A stretch of 40,833 bases of DNA from Planctomycetota bacterium (lineage in GTDB: Bacteria > Planctomycetota > Planctomycetia > Pirellulales > Pirellulaceae): assembly GCA_024276655.1 (NCBI GenBank), contig JAJRWU010000134.1, positions 1 to 40,833 of the forward strand, in the 5' to 3' direction. This document shows, in pieces, positions 7,438-16,342 of the stretch (position 1 is its first letter; the number at the start of each line of letters is the position of its first letter). The notes under the pieces are model-generated. The model made no database searches. It was not told where the DNA came from and was given only the letters and a program-made list of their open reading frames with translations. A program made the position numbers and the translations under genes.

Positions 7438-9015
7438 ATGGCGACAGAAACACAACCACCCGAATCGGAGAGCGACCAAACGCCTCCCGATGGAAATAAT
7501 TCGCTACGGCGTTACTTTCGGAATATCGTCGATGCGCCACGCGACTTTGGACGTTCGATGATCCGGCACGGACGGCCAACCTCCGACCGCGCCCGCTCGC
7601 AGGCGATATTCACGAATCTGTTCCTGCACATCATGCCGACGCGAATTCATAAATATTCGTTGAGGATCCGGGCAACCTTAGGACTGGGCGTGATCACGCT
7701 GGTGCTGTTTTTCTTGCTGACCGCAACCGGCATTCCGCTGATGATCTATTACAAGCCGTCGGTCGAGCAGGCCTACGACTCGATGAAGGAAATACAGTAT
7801 GTAGTGCCGACGGGGCGTTTTGTTCGCAACGTGCATCGCTGGGCGGCTCACGCCATGGTGGCCTGTGTGATGTTGCACATGGCGCGTGCATTTTACACGG
7901 CGGCCTACAAAGGAGCGCGGAAATTTAATTGGGTCATCGGCATGGCGTTGTTCGTCATGACGCTGGCCTTGAGTTTCACGGGCTACTTGCTGCCCTGGGA
8001 TCAGCTCGCTTTCTGGGCCGTAACCATCGGCTCGGAAATCGCGCAGTCGCCGCGCGAGGTAACCGACGCCCTCGGAATCACCTCGTGGTGCGATGTGGGC
8101 GGCTTCCAAAAACAGTTGATCCTCGGCGCCAACCATGTCGGGCAAGAGGCGCTGACTCGCTTTTACTTGCTCCACGTGATGGTCTTGCCGTTGGCGACGG
8201 TCGCGTTGTTGGCCGTGCATTTTTGGAGGATCCGAAAGGATGGCGGGCTGACGCGTCCCGACATTGAAGATCGCACAACCGCCAGCGCCATCGGTTCGCC
8301 GGAGACGCGTCCTGCACGCACTTACGGCCTGATGGCGGTTGTGCCGGGGCGCACCTCGGCGGTGAACCTTAACCTAACGAATACGATTCCCACCTGGCCC
8401 AATGCGTTATACGCCATTGCCGCGTTGACGATGCTGACTCTAGCGGTAACGTTGGCTTGTGGCTATTTCTTTGATGCGCCGCTGACCGAACAGGCCAACC
8501 CGACCGTGCCGGAAAACCCCGCCAAGGCGCCGTGGTACTTCCTGGGCTTACAGGAGTTGGTCAGCTATTCGGCCTTCGCTGGCGGCGTGGCCATACCGGC
8601 GATTGTCGTCATCGGGCTGATGCTGGTGCCGTATCTCGACCGCGACCCCGAAGATGTCGGCGTCTGGTTCGCTGGAAAAAAAGGCAAAAAAGTTACGCTC
8701 CTAACGGCGATATTAGCCACCGTGACGGTCATCGGCATGTTGGTGTTCACGGTCAACAACGGTTGGCTGCGCAATTGGTATCCGGATGTGCCTCAGATCG
8801 TGATCACGTTCGTGAACCCTGGAACGGTGTTGTTGGTGGTTTTCGCCTTGTGGTCGCTGTGCGTCACGAAGTGGACGAACTCCACTCGCTTGGGGGCTAT
8901 TGCAGTGTTTACTTGTTTTTTGGTCGCCTTTGTAATTCTGACGTATTTCGCCACCGTCCACCGTGGTCCTAATTGGGACTTTTACTGGTCGCAAGCCGAT
9001 TGGCCGCATCACTAG
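7438..9015 (+). CDS. Cytochrome b subunit (fused b6/subunit IV type) of a Rieske/cytochrome b complex
   Basis: 525 residues with eight or more membrane helices. The haem ligand pairs are His133/His147 (Hx13H, in NVHRWAAHAMVACVMLH) and His246/His261 (Hx14H, in LHVMVLPLATVALLAVH). The Hx14H spacing in the second pair is as in cytochrome b6 rather than mitochondrial cytochrome b. The quinol-site segment reads KAPWYFLGLQELVSY in place of the classical PEWY loop, a variant seen in several non-proteobacterial complexes. The N-terminal ~75 residues are a cytoplasmic extension. It catalyses quinol oxidation with proton translocation. It lies 72 bases after the Rieske gene and 24 bases before the multihaem cytochrome, which argues for one complex. 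Confidence 0.93.
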   Translation: MATETQPPESESDQTPPDGNNSLRRYFRNIVDAPRDFGRSMIRHGRPTSDRARSQAIFTNLFLHIMPTRIHKYSLRIRATLGLGVITLVLFFLLTATGIPLMIYYKPSVEQAYDSMKEIQYVVPTGRFVRNVHRWAAHAMVACVMLHMARAFYTAAYKGARKFNWVIGMALFVMTLALSFTGYLLPWDQLAFWAVTIGSEIAQSPREVTDALGITSWCDVGGFQKQLILGANHVGQEALTRFYLLHVMVLPLATVALLAVHFWRIRKDGGLTRPDIEDRTTASAIGSPETRPARTYGLMAVVPGRTSAVNLNLTNTIPTWPNALYAIAALTMLTLAVTLACGYFFDAPLTEQANPTVPENPAKAPWYFLGLQELVSYSAFAGGVAIPAIVVIGLMLVPYLDRDPEDVGVWFAGKKGKKVTLLTAILATVTVIGMLVFTVNNGWLRNWYPDVPQIVITFVNPGTVLLVVFALWSLCVTKWTNSTRLGAIAVFTCFLVAFVILTYFATVHRGPNWDFYWSQADWPHH

Positions 9016-9039
9016 GACCGTGGAGATTTAGAGGACATC

Positions 9040-11979
9040 ATGGAGCCATATTCCACTCGCCGATTGAAGATCATCTTGCTGGTTTCCAGCTTGGTGTTTC
9101 TGGTATTCCTCCTGCTGGCTGCATTCGAAGAGAACTTCACGACCGTCTGGCGAGACCACCAACGCGATTATGCGCGCTTGTTGAAAAACGCGAGGGCGTC
9201 GAACGACGGCCCTGCGGTCGAGTATCCCATTGAAATGCGGCAGGTCTATTTGGAGGACCTGAACAGAGTTGATCGATGCGTCGCTTGCCATGTGGGCGTC
9301 GACAATCCGGCCATGCACGAGGCGCCCATGCCGCTGACGGCGCATTCGGGCGACCTGCTCAAGCACCATCCCTCCGACAAATTTGGCTGCACCATCTGCC
9401 ATCAGGGACAAGGTCGGGCGACCAGCAAAGACGACGCGCACGGCCATGTCGACCATTGGCTGGAACCGATGTTACAGGGCCAAATGACCTACACCAGTTG
9501 TGGACGCTGCCATTACGAATACGATCTTTACGGCGGAGAATCCGACTTGTACGGCAAAGTGGATCCGGCCCGCATGATTCGCCGCGAAGAGTTGACCGCC
9601 GGCCTGCCGGGCGCCGTTTCGATCCAACGCGGCAAGCAACTGACGGTCGAAAAAGGCTGCTTGGGCTGCCACCAATATCGGGGGCGGGGCGGCGGCATCG
9701 GGCCAGACATCACGCATGTCGGCGAGAAAACGGTGCATGACCTCGATTTCACCCATGTCGAAGGCCAGCGGAGTGTTGCGAATTGGCTCTTCTCGCATTT
9801 TAAATCTCCGACGGCGGTCGTTCCCAATACGCTGATGCCCGACATGGACCTCAACGACCAACAAGCTCGCGACTTGGCGGCTTATATGGTCAGCCTCAAG
9901 CGGAAATCGGCGCCGGCGGCGTACACCCCGTTGCCGGCGCGCATCGCCTCGGAGCCAGTGCGAGGAGAAACGCTCTACAATATGTATTGCTCGGCCTGCC
10001 ATGGCAGCGATGGCGTTGGAGCGATCGTCCGCGACGCGGCGGCGGCCCAACAGATCGATCGCCCTCAGCAACTGCTGACGCCCTCGCTCCGCAACCTCGA
10101 CACCCTGGGCGTTTCGAGCGACGCCTATCTGCATGAAATCATTGCCACGGGCCGCCCTGGCACGAGTATGCCGGCCTGGTCCGCTCAAGGGCTGACCGAC
10201 GACGAAGTCGACCTGCTGGTCGGCTTCATCCGGCGTTGGGAGCCGCGCGCCGCGTCGCACGAGAACGTTGCTTCTTCACGCGGAGTTCCCCGTTATGGCG
10301 CAGCCTTGTTCCGAGCGAATTGCGCCGGGTGTCATGGCAAGGACGGACGCGGCGGCGGCGTGGGGATCTCACTACGATCGCAGACCTTTTTGTCGACTGC
10401 CAGCGATGGCTTCCTCGCTCAGACCATCATCAACGGTCGTCCAAATACGGCCATGCCCTCATGGCGGCAATTCGACAATCGCGAAGTCAGCGACCTGCTG
10501 GCTTTCCTCAGAATGTGGCAGCCGGTCCAATCGCGGCGCGACATCGTGTTAGCGATGACCAGCCATCTGGCTGCTGCGGCGTCTGTAAAAGACGACTCGG
10601 AAAGCGGCCCAACTATCTCGCCCGCAAGCGGCGATGGCGCCGATGCCAACAATGAAAGCGATAGCGAAAGTAATCGCCAAGACAAAGGCGGCGCCCCCGC
10701 CGAAAGCGAGGCCGCTACCGCCAGTGAAGAATCGCCGCCCAATAAGTTGGAGCCCCGACCTTCGGCGAAAATCGGCCTGAAGCTGTTCGCCAGTCGTTGC
10801 AGCGTTTGTCATGGCGCCAACGGCGAAGGCGAGATCGGCCCGTCGCTGAACAACCAATCCGTGCTGGGCGTTGTTTCCGATGCGTTTCTGCACGACACGA
10901 TCGTGCGGGGGCGGCCCGGAACGGCCATGCCTGCCTGGCGGCAAATGTCGACCGAAGACGTTGCCGATTTGATCGCCGCCATGCGAAGCTGGCAAACCGC
11001 GCCCGCCCGCGACCTACCAAACACGTATGTCACGGGCGACTGGCAAAATGGTCAGTTGCTCTACACGGGTATGTGCGCAAGTTGCCACGGCCCCAATGCG
11101 GAGGGAGCGATCGGCCCTCAGTTGGCCAACCCCGTCCTGCTCGATACGGCCTCCGACGCCACGCTCCTGCAATGGATCGGCCACGGCCGCGATGGAACCC
11201 AGATGCGGCCTTTCTTGCGAGGCCGGCAAGGCGCGGCGGATCTTTCGTCATCCCAGCTTGAAGACATCGTCACGTTTTTGCGTTCGCTCCGCAGGAATCG
11301 GGCCATTGGCGGGCAACAAATCGGACTGGGCTTCGCGCCTCGCGGCAAGTCGCTCTTCCAGCAGATGTGCTCGTCGTGCCACGGGCCGAAGGGAGAAGGC
11401 GCCTCTGGCCCCGCGATTCGCAATCCTGGCTTTCTCGCCGCAGCGTCGGACGGCTACCTGCGGGCGACGATTATACTCGGCCGGGAAGGGACGGAAATGC
11501 GGTCGATGGCGCGTCGCGGTTCGGGCATTGTCGAACTCAAGGCGGAAGAAATCGACGATCTGGTCGCGTATCTGCGCAGCGATCAAGACCGCGCCCCGAT
11601 TTCACATCGCTTTGTCAGCGGAGCCAACCTCCTTCGGGGCGGCCAATTATTCTCACAATTCTGTTCGAGTTGCCACGGCGTGGAGGGAAAAGGAAACTTC
11701 GCGCCCGAGTTGAACAATGCGGGCTTTCTCCGCGCCGCCACCGACGGCTACCTGCAAGCCACGATCATTCGCGGGCGACGCGGCACCGCGATGCGTTCGT
11801 TCGGCCTGGGCGGACACGGCTTGGCGGATTTAGAGCAAGATGAAATCAACGACATTGTCGCTTTCATTCGGCAATGGAGCCCTGATACCCGTCCCTTGCG
11901 GCGCACGGAACCCTTTCCGCCGTCGTCCGCCACTGGCGCAAAGAAACCCGCCACTGGCGCAAAAAGAAATAGTTCCTGA
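9040..11979 (+). CDS. Giant cytochrome c with ten CxxCH haem sites
   Basis: 979 residues. One N-terminal hydrophobic helix (LKIILLVSSLVFLVFLLLAA) anchors or exports the protein. The ten CxxCH motifs start at about residues 80, 117, 154, 207, 317, 428, 587, 679, 777 and 875. The first four are in an N-terminal module. The last six are each inside a cytochrome c domain of about 95-110 residues with a repeating layout: CxxCHG..GxG..GP.L.N..FL...SD.YL..TI..GR.GT.M......L...E..DLVA.L. The GR-GT-xM Met is the likely sixth ligand. An acidic Ser/Glu/Ala-rich linker of about 65 residues precedes the 587 domain. It should carry electrons from the Rieske protein to periplasmic acceptors such as the NapA-like enzyme downstream. 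Confidence 0.92.
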   Translation: MEPYSTRRLKIILLVSSLVFLVFLLLAAFEENFTTVWRDHQRDYARLLKNARASNDGPAVEYPIEMRQVYLEDLNRVDRCVACHVGVDNPAMHEAPMPLTAHSGDLLKHHPSDKFGCTICHQGQGRATSKDDAHGHVDHWLEPMLQGQMTYTSCGRCHYEYDLYGGESDLYGKVDPARMIRREELTAGLPGAVSIQRGKQLTVEKGCLGCHQYRGRGGGIGPDITHVGEKTVHDLDFTHVEGQRSVANWLFSHFKSPTAVVPNTLMPDMDLNDQQARDLAAYMVSLKRKSAPAAYTPLPARIASEPVRGETLYNMYCSACHGSDGVGAIVRDAAAAQQIDRPQQLLTPSLRNLDTLGVSSDAYLHEIIATGRPGTSMPAWSAQGLTDDEVDLLVGFIRRWEPRAASHENVASSRGVPRYGAALFRANCAGCHGKDGRGGGVGISLRSQTFLSTASDGFLAQTIINGRPNTAMPSWRQFDNREVSDLLAFLRMWQPVQSRRDIVLAMTSHLAAAASVKDDSESGPTISPASGDGADANNESDSESNRQDKGGAPAESEAATASEESPPNKLEPRPSAKIGLKLFASRCSVCHGANGEGEIGPSLNNQSVLGVVSDAFLHDTIVRGRPGTAMPAWRQMSTEDVADLIAAMRSWQTAPARDLPNTYVTGDWQNGQLLYTGMCASCHGPNAEGAIGPQLANPVLLDTASDATLLQWIGHGRDGTQMRPFLRGRQGAADLSSSQLEDIVTFLRSLRRNRAIGGQQIGLGFAPRGKSLFQQMCSSCHGPKGEGASGPAIRNPGFLAAASDGYLRATIILGREGTEMRSMARRGSGIVELKAEEIDDLVAYLRSDQDRAPISHRFVSGANLLRGGQLFSQFCSSCHGVEGKGNFAPELNNAGFLRAATDGYLQATIIRGRRGTAMRSFGLGGHGLADLEQDEINDIVAFIRQWSPDTRPLRRTEPFPPSSATGAKKPATGAKRNSS

Positions 11980-12076
11980 AAACATCACCCAGAACAATCC
12001 ACCAGCCAGCGAAGCCGGAGTGGGCGGTTGATTTTAACCGCCGGGCGAGCAGCATTACCACTAGGAGGAGTTTGAG

Positions 12077-14833
12077 ATGCCCAAACAACGAGGACCAGTC
12101 GACTTTGATCGTCGCGGATTCTTACGCATGGCCGCCACTACTGGCGTCGGCGTGGCTGCCACGTCTTGTTTTCCGGAGGAATACATTGAGTCGTTGAACG
12201 CGGCGCCCGCCTCCACGCCGCCGGGCATTAAATTGCTGCAGGCGGCTTGCCCGTATTGCGGGGTCGGCTGCGGAACGCTGATCAAAGTCGAGGATGGCAA
12301 GGTGGTCGGCATGGTGCCCGATAAAAAGCACCCCACCAACAAGGGCATTCAGTGTATCAAGGGGCTCAATGCTCACGAGCCGATTTACCGCGACCGCCTC
12401 ACGAAAGTGCTCGTGCGAAAAGACATGAGCGACCCGCTCCGAGGGCATGTGTCTTCCACGAAGGGCCGTTTCGACGACGACGTATTTTATGAAATGCCTT
12501 ACGAAGAAGCCGAGCAGATGGTCGCCGAAAAGATCGCGGAAATCATCAAGGCGCAAGGCCCCAACTCGGTCGGCTTGAACGGCAGCGGCCAACTCACCAT
12601 GGAGGCGCAGTGGATCGAAAACGTGCTGATGAAAGGCGTCATTGGCAGCAATTCGATCGAAGCCAACGCGCGCATGTGCATGACGTCGGCGGTGGCCGGC
12701 TATTTCCACAGCTACGGCAGCGACGCCCCGCCCACCAGTTACGAAGATATCGAAGAAGCCGATTTCATCACCTTCTGGGGCCACAACGCGCGCGAAGCGC
12801 ATCCGATTTTGTTTTGGCGCGTCGCCGACCACAAAATGAAAGCCGGAATTCCCACCTTGGTTTCCGACCCCCGCCGCACCGGAACCGTGATCGGTTTGGA
12901 GGATATCAACCCTCGAAACAGCATGCATATCGCCACGCTCAACGGAGATATCAGCTATCTCAACGCGATTGGCCACGTGCTCTGGAACGATCATCGCGAA
13001 GCCTGCATGGACGAAGACTGGCTCAACGCCAACGTCAACGGCTGGAAGGAATATGTCGAGGGATTGGCTCGCTACTCGCCCGAAGCGGTGGTCGAACGGC
13101 TCAAATTGCTCGACCGCGGCCGCGTCACGGCAGAGCAAATTCGCGAAACGGCTAGGTTGTGGGCCGAGGCTTCTCGCAAGGGACGCCAACGCGGCCGCGG
13201 AGGCGTGTTGAGTTTCTGGGGCATTGGCTACAACCAGATGCTGCACGGCCAACACAATACCATCAGCATTATCAACTTGCACTTATTGACCGGCAATGTT
13301 GGCCGTCCGGGGTGCGGAAGTCATTCGCAAACGGGGCAGCCCAACGCCATGAGCGAACGCCTGATGGGCGGCCTCACGGGGCGACTGCCGTTCAACAAAC
13401 CGCTGGCGGACCCCGAATGGAGGAACCACATCGCCGACGCCTGGGGAGTGCCTCGCGAAAGACTCGATCACACCGCGACGTTGCCCAACCCTGGAATGGT
13501 GGTCGGCATGATGGAGCGGGCTCTGAAAGACGAACTCCTGGCCATGTTCTGGATGTACACCACGCATGTTCACATGCCCGACGTCGATACGCTTGTTCGG
13601 CCCGCGCTAACAAAAATGTTTTGCGTGGTGCAGGAAATTTATCGGCACGCTCCTAATTTATTATATTCCGATGTCGTCTTCCCGGCGGCCACCTGGGGGG
13701 AGTGGTACGGCGGCACGTACATTCAATCGGAACGGCGGATTTATATCTGCGATGGCGCCAACAACCCGCCTCCCAACTGCCGCCCCGACATGGACATGGC
13801 CATCGACAAGGGGAAAACGTTGGCCAAAATGCTCGGCCTCGACGCCGACAAAATCTTTCCTTACAAGAAGGGCGGGGCGTCCGGAAAATTAAAGACGCAG
13901 GAAGGGATGCTGATCTACGACCCCGAGGAGGTCTTCGCCGATATCGTCAAAGCCAGCAAAGGCAGCGATGCCGATCTTACCGGTATGCTGGAGGTGCGCG
14001 ACAAAGATGGTGTTGGTCTGTACGACCAAATCCGCCAACTGCGAGGCGTGCAGTGGCCGGCGCCAACGGCCCGTATTGCGCGTCGGGGCGGAACGCCTCG
14101 TCGATTTTTGGGGCAAGAAATCGACGGTGAAAAATGGCCCGGCAAGCCCTACGGCGCGTTCGCCCATAAAGACGGCAAGGCCAAAATGAAACTCTGCGAG
14201 CAAGACTATTCCCAGATCGAGGAAGTCACGGATCGCCTGATGAAATACGGCCATCGCGACCGTCCCGGCGAAGGCCCGTTTCTGATCGATGAACTGGCTA
14301 ATCCGACCGACCCTAGCGGAAGAAATCTTCTCGAAATCGCCCGCGACCAAGCGCTCCCGCCCGAGCTGCCCGACCTGAGAGTTTACGAAGACGAGTCGCA
14401 ATCGTTGGACGATCACAAAAAGAACGACGACTATCCCTTCTGGCTTGGTTTGGGCATTGTTTACGAACACTTTCACTCCGCGAAAACCATTCGTGGGGCG
14501 ACCACGCAAAAACTCGTGCCTGAACAGTATGTCGAAATGCATGAAAACGACGCCCGCCGATACGGCCTCAAGGACGGCGACCCGGTGCGGCTCGTAACGC
14601 GGCGCGGCGCGTATGAAGGCCGTGTGACCATCGGTTTGCAAAGCGAACTACGGCCTTCGCGAAGTGAAGTGCCCGAGGGTTATTTGTTCAGTCCTTGGAA
14701 TCTTTCGGTGGCCGACAGCGCCGACCCCACCGAAAACCGCTGGCTGGTGAACGCCACCAGTCATCGCGCCTGGGATCCCGTTAGTGGTCAGGTGGATTAC
14801 AAAAAACTCGCGGCTCGTATTGAGCGAATTTGA
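12077..14833 (+). CDS. napA: NapA-type periplasmic molybdopterin oxidoreductase (nitrate reductase-like)
   Basis: 918 residues, about 90 longer than E. coli NapA. The Tat signal is DRRGFLRM followed by a hydrophobic stretch. The [4Fe-4S] site is Cys58-x2-Cys61-x3-Cys65-x27-Cys93 (CPYCGVGCG...GIQCIKG). The presumed molybdenum ligand is Cys201 in NARMCMTSA, matching NapA's NARHCMASA. Further NapA-like blocks are EADFITFWGHNAREAHPILF, LHLLTGNVGRPGCGSHSQTGQPNA and the C-terminal VYEHFHSAKT...RLVTRRG. The segment corresponding to NapA's KEGAYGNAERR is changed to EWYGGTYIQSERR, and there is an insertion around residues 590-720. Nitrate is the family's usual substrate, but specificity is not proven. 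The ribosome site AGGAGG lies 8 bases before ATG. No NapB, NapC or NapD gene is nearby. Confidence 0.88.
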   Translation: MPKQRGPVDFDRRGFLRMAATTGVGVAATSCFPEEYIESLNAAPASTPPGIKLLQAACPYCGVGCGTLIKVEDGKVVGMVPDKKHPTNKGIQCIKGLNAHEPIYRDRLTKVLVRKDMSDPLRGHVSSTKGRFDDDVFYEMPYEEAEQMVAEKIAEIIKAQGPNSVGLNGSGQLTMEAQWIENVLMKGVIGSNSIEANARMCMTSAVAGYFHSYGSDAPPTSYEDIEEADFITFWGHNAREAHPILFWRVADHKMKAGIPTLVSDPRRTGTVIGLEDINPRNSMHIATLNGDISYLNAIGHVLWNDHREACMDEDWLNANVNGWKEYVEGLARYSPEAVVERLKLLDRGRVTAEQIRETARLWAEASRKGRQRGRGGVLSFWGIGYNQMLHGQHNTISIINLHLLTGNVGRPGCGSHSQTGQPNAMSERLMGGLTGRLPFNKPLADPEWRNHIADAWGVPRERLDHTATLPNPGMVVGMMERALKDELLAMFWMYTTHVHMPDVDTLVRPALTKMFCVVQEIYRHAPNLLYSDVVFPAATWGEWYGGTYIQSERRIYICDGANNPPPNCRPDMDMAIDKGKTLAKMLGLDADKIFPYKKGGASGKLKTQEGMLIYDPEEVFADIVKASKGSDADLTGMLEVRDKDGVGLYDQIRQLRGVQWPAPTARIARRGGTPRRFLGQEIDGEKWPGKPYGAFAHKDGKAKMKLCEQDYSQIEEVTDRLMKYGHRDRPGEGPFLIDELANPTDPSGRNLLEIARDQALPPELPDLRVYEDESQSLDDHKKNDDYPFWLGLGIVYEHFHSAKTIRGATTQKLVPEQYVEMHENDARRYGLKDGDPVRLVTRRGAYEGRVTIGLQSELRPSRSEVPEGYLFSPWNLSVADSADPTENRWLVNATSHRAWDPVSGQVDYKKLAARIERI

Positions 14834-14883
14834 GATTTGGAAAAACACGCCATACATACTCTTTCCCCCCCAAGAACTCATCC

Positions 14884-14931
14884 GGAAATGAGGTGCCGAA
14901 TTATGAGCCCGGCCATCGGTAACTCATTTCC
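14884..14931. other. Short inverted repeat between napA and the first NapG-like gene
   Basis: GGAAATGAG at 14884-14892 is complementary to CTCATTTCC at 14923-14931, with a 30-base loop. It lies in the 148-base gap, the longest inside the operon. It could slow or cut transcripts or protect an mRNA end, but no T-run follows, so it is not a typical terminator. Confidence 0.3.
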
Positions 14932-14981
14932 TGACGGGTTCAACGGCTTTGAACAAGGCTTAACCAGAGTAGGCAATTGAG

Positions 14982-15665
14982 ATGTCTTTCGATCGCAGAA
15001 GTTTTTTGAAGAACGTCGCCGGCATCGGCGCCGCGACGGCAACCGTGGCTTCTTACGGTCTGCTCTCGCCTACCGAAGAAGCAGACGCCGAACCGATTCG
15101 ACCCCCTGGCGCTCTTCCCGAAGACGATTTTCTCACAACGTGTATTCGGTGCATGAGATGCATGGACGCCTGCCCCAACCACGCGATTCAGTCGTCGCCT
15201 CTGGGCGGGCGTTCGTCGGGCACGCCGTTTATCAAACCGCGTGAACAGACATGCATGCTTTGCAGCCGCATCGAAACCGACTACCTCAAGTGTACGGAGG
15301 TGTGTCCTAGCGGAGCGTTGCGGCCGATTTTGAAGACCTTGGAAAGCGTGCGGTCGGGCGTCCGAATGGGCGTGGCGGAAATTGATCTCAACCTGTGTTA
15401 TTCCTACAACAACTACACTTGCGGCACTTGCTATCACGCCTGCCCGATCGGCGCGATCAAAATTGGCCTATGGGAGCGGCCAACCATTCTTGAGGAAGTT
15501 TGCATTGGCTGCGGCTTGTGCGAGCTGGCGTGCATTCGTTATCCGCAAGCGGTTCGCATCGTGCCGATTGAACGCCCTTCGCCTGTATCGCCCGCTTCGG
15601 GCGGCGGCGAGGTGGGAGTCGGGGCTTCCGATCACAACGCTCTTCACGGGGAGGCGGCCCCATGA
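14982..15665 (+). CDS. napG: NapG-like Tat-exported ferredoxin with four Fe-S motifs (first of two)
   Basis: 227 residues, close to NapG in length and layout. The Tat signal is FDRRSFLK followed by an Ala/Thr-rich hydrophobic segment. Four cysteine groups follow: CIRCMRCMDACP, CMLCSRIETDYLKCTEVCP, CYSYNNYTCGTCYHACP and CIGCGLCELACI. NapG and NapH together form a quinol dehydrogenase that passes electrons toward periplasmic nitrate reductase. The C-terminal ~35 residues are Ser/Gly-rich without motif. The stop overlaps the next start (ATGA at 15662-15665). Confidence 0.85.
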   Translation: MSFDRRSFLKNVAGIGAATATVASYGLLSPTEEADAEPIRPPGALPEDDFLTTCIRCMRCMDACPNHAIQSSPLGGRSSGTPFIKPREQTCMLCSRIETDYLKCTEVCPSGALRPILKTLESVRSGVRMGVAEIDLNLCYSYNNYTCGTCYHACPIGAIKIGLWERPTILEEVCIGCGLCELACIRYPQAVRIVPIERPSPVSPASGGGEVGVGASDHNALHGEAAP

Positions 15666-16342
15666 GAGTCCATCGGCGAACGCTGCTGCGGTGGTCTGGG
15701 CGTTTTGTAAAAGTAGCCGCGATGAGTGGCGGCTTCGGCGTTTTTGTGGCATTGCTACGCACCGGTTCTGGGCGCCGCCATACGGCCAGACCGCGAGTCG
15801 ACGAAAAAGAGGAGTTTCGCTTTCGCCCTCCCGGAGCGTTGGCCGAACGCGAGTTTTTATCTCGTTGTATTCACTGCTATATTTGCCAAGATGTGTGTCC
15901 TGTCGGCTGTATTCAAATGAGCGGCGATAACGAATCGGATCGCCACACGCCGTACATATCGCCGCGATTGAAGGGTTGTACGCTGTGCCTGCAATGTGGC
16001 GATGCATGTCCAACCGGCGCTCTCAAACCGCTTTCCGAAAAGAGCGACGTGCGAGTGGGAGTTGCGGCGGTTGACGAAACGATTTGTGTCTCGCACCTCC
16101 GAACGGGCGTCTGCGGCGCCTGTTTCACGGTATGCCCCTTGCGAGGAAAGGCCATTACCCAGGGCCTGTTTAATGCGCCCACCGTTCACCCCGACGCCTG
16201 CACCGGTTGTGGGCTATGCGAGGAAGTTTGTATCGTTCCCTACCGCGCGATTCGCGTTTACCCGGCGCCCGCGTCGGCGGAGATTGTTGGTCGAACAAAC
16301 ACGCCCCTACTCGCCACCAATTCGATGGAAGGAGCAACATGA
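15662..16342 (+). CDS. Second NapG-like ferredoxin with four Fe-S motifs
   Basis: 226 residues, a clear paralogue of the protein just upstream. It has the same order of cysteine groups: CIHCYICQDVCPVGC, CTLCLQCGDACP, CVSHLRTGVCGACFTVCP and CTGCGLCEEVCI. The N-terminus has RVHRRTLLRW plus a hydrophobic segment. It lacks a perfect SRRxFLK consensus but keeps the twin arginine, so Tat export or membrane anchoring is likely. Both ends overlap neighbouring genes by four bases (ATGA), so translation is coupled. It may be an extra electron wire between the NapH-like subunits and the periplasmic enzyme, or a subunit paired with the second NapH-like protein at 18020. Confidence 0.82.
   Translation: MRVHRRTLLRWSGRFVKVAAMSGGFGVFVALLRTGSGRRHTARPRVDEKEEFRFRPPGALAEREFLSRCIHCYICQDVCPVGCIQMSGDNESDRHTPYISPRLKGCTLCLQCGDACPTGALKPLSEKSDVRVGVAAVDETICVSHLRTGVCGACFTVCPLRGKAITQGLFNAPTVHPDACTGCGLCEEVCIVPYRAIRVYPAPASAEIVGRTNTPLLATNSMEGAT

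Noticed and set aside
12122-13282. 386-codon open frame on the minus strand inside the napA-like gene
   Set aside because: Antisense to a clear molybdoenzyme with intact motifs; the long frame follows from high G+C codon bias. The product matches no family I recognise.
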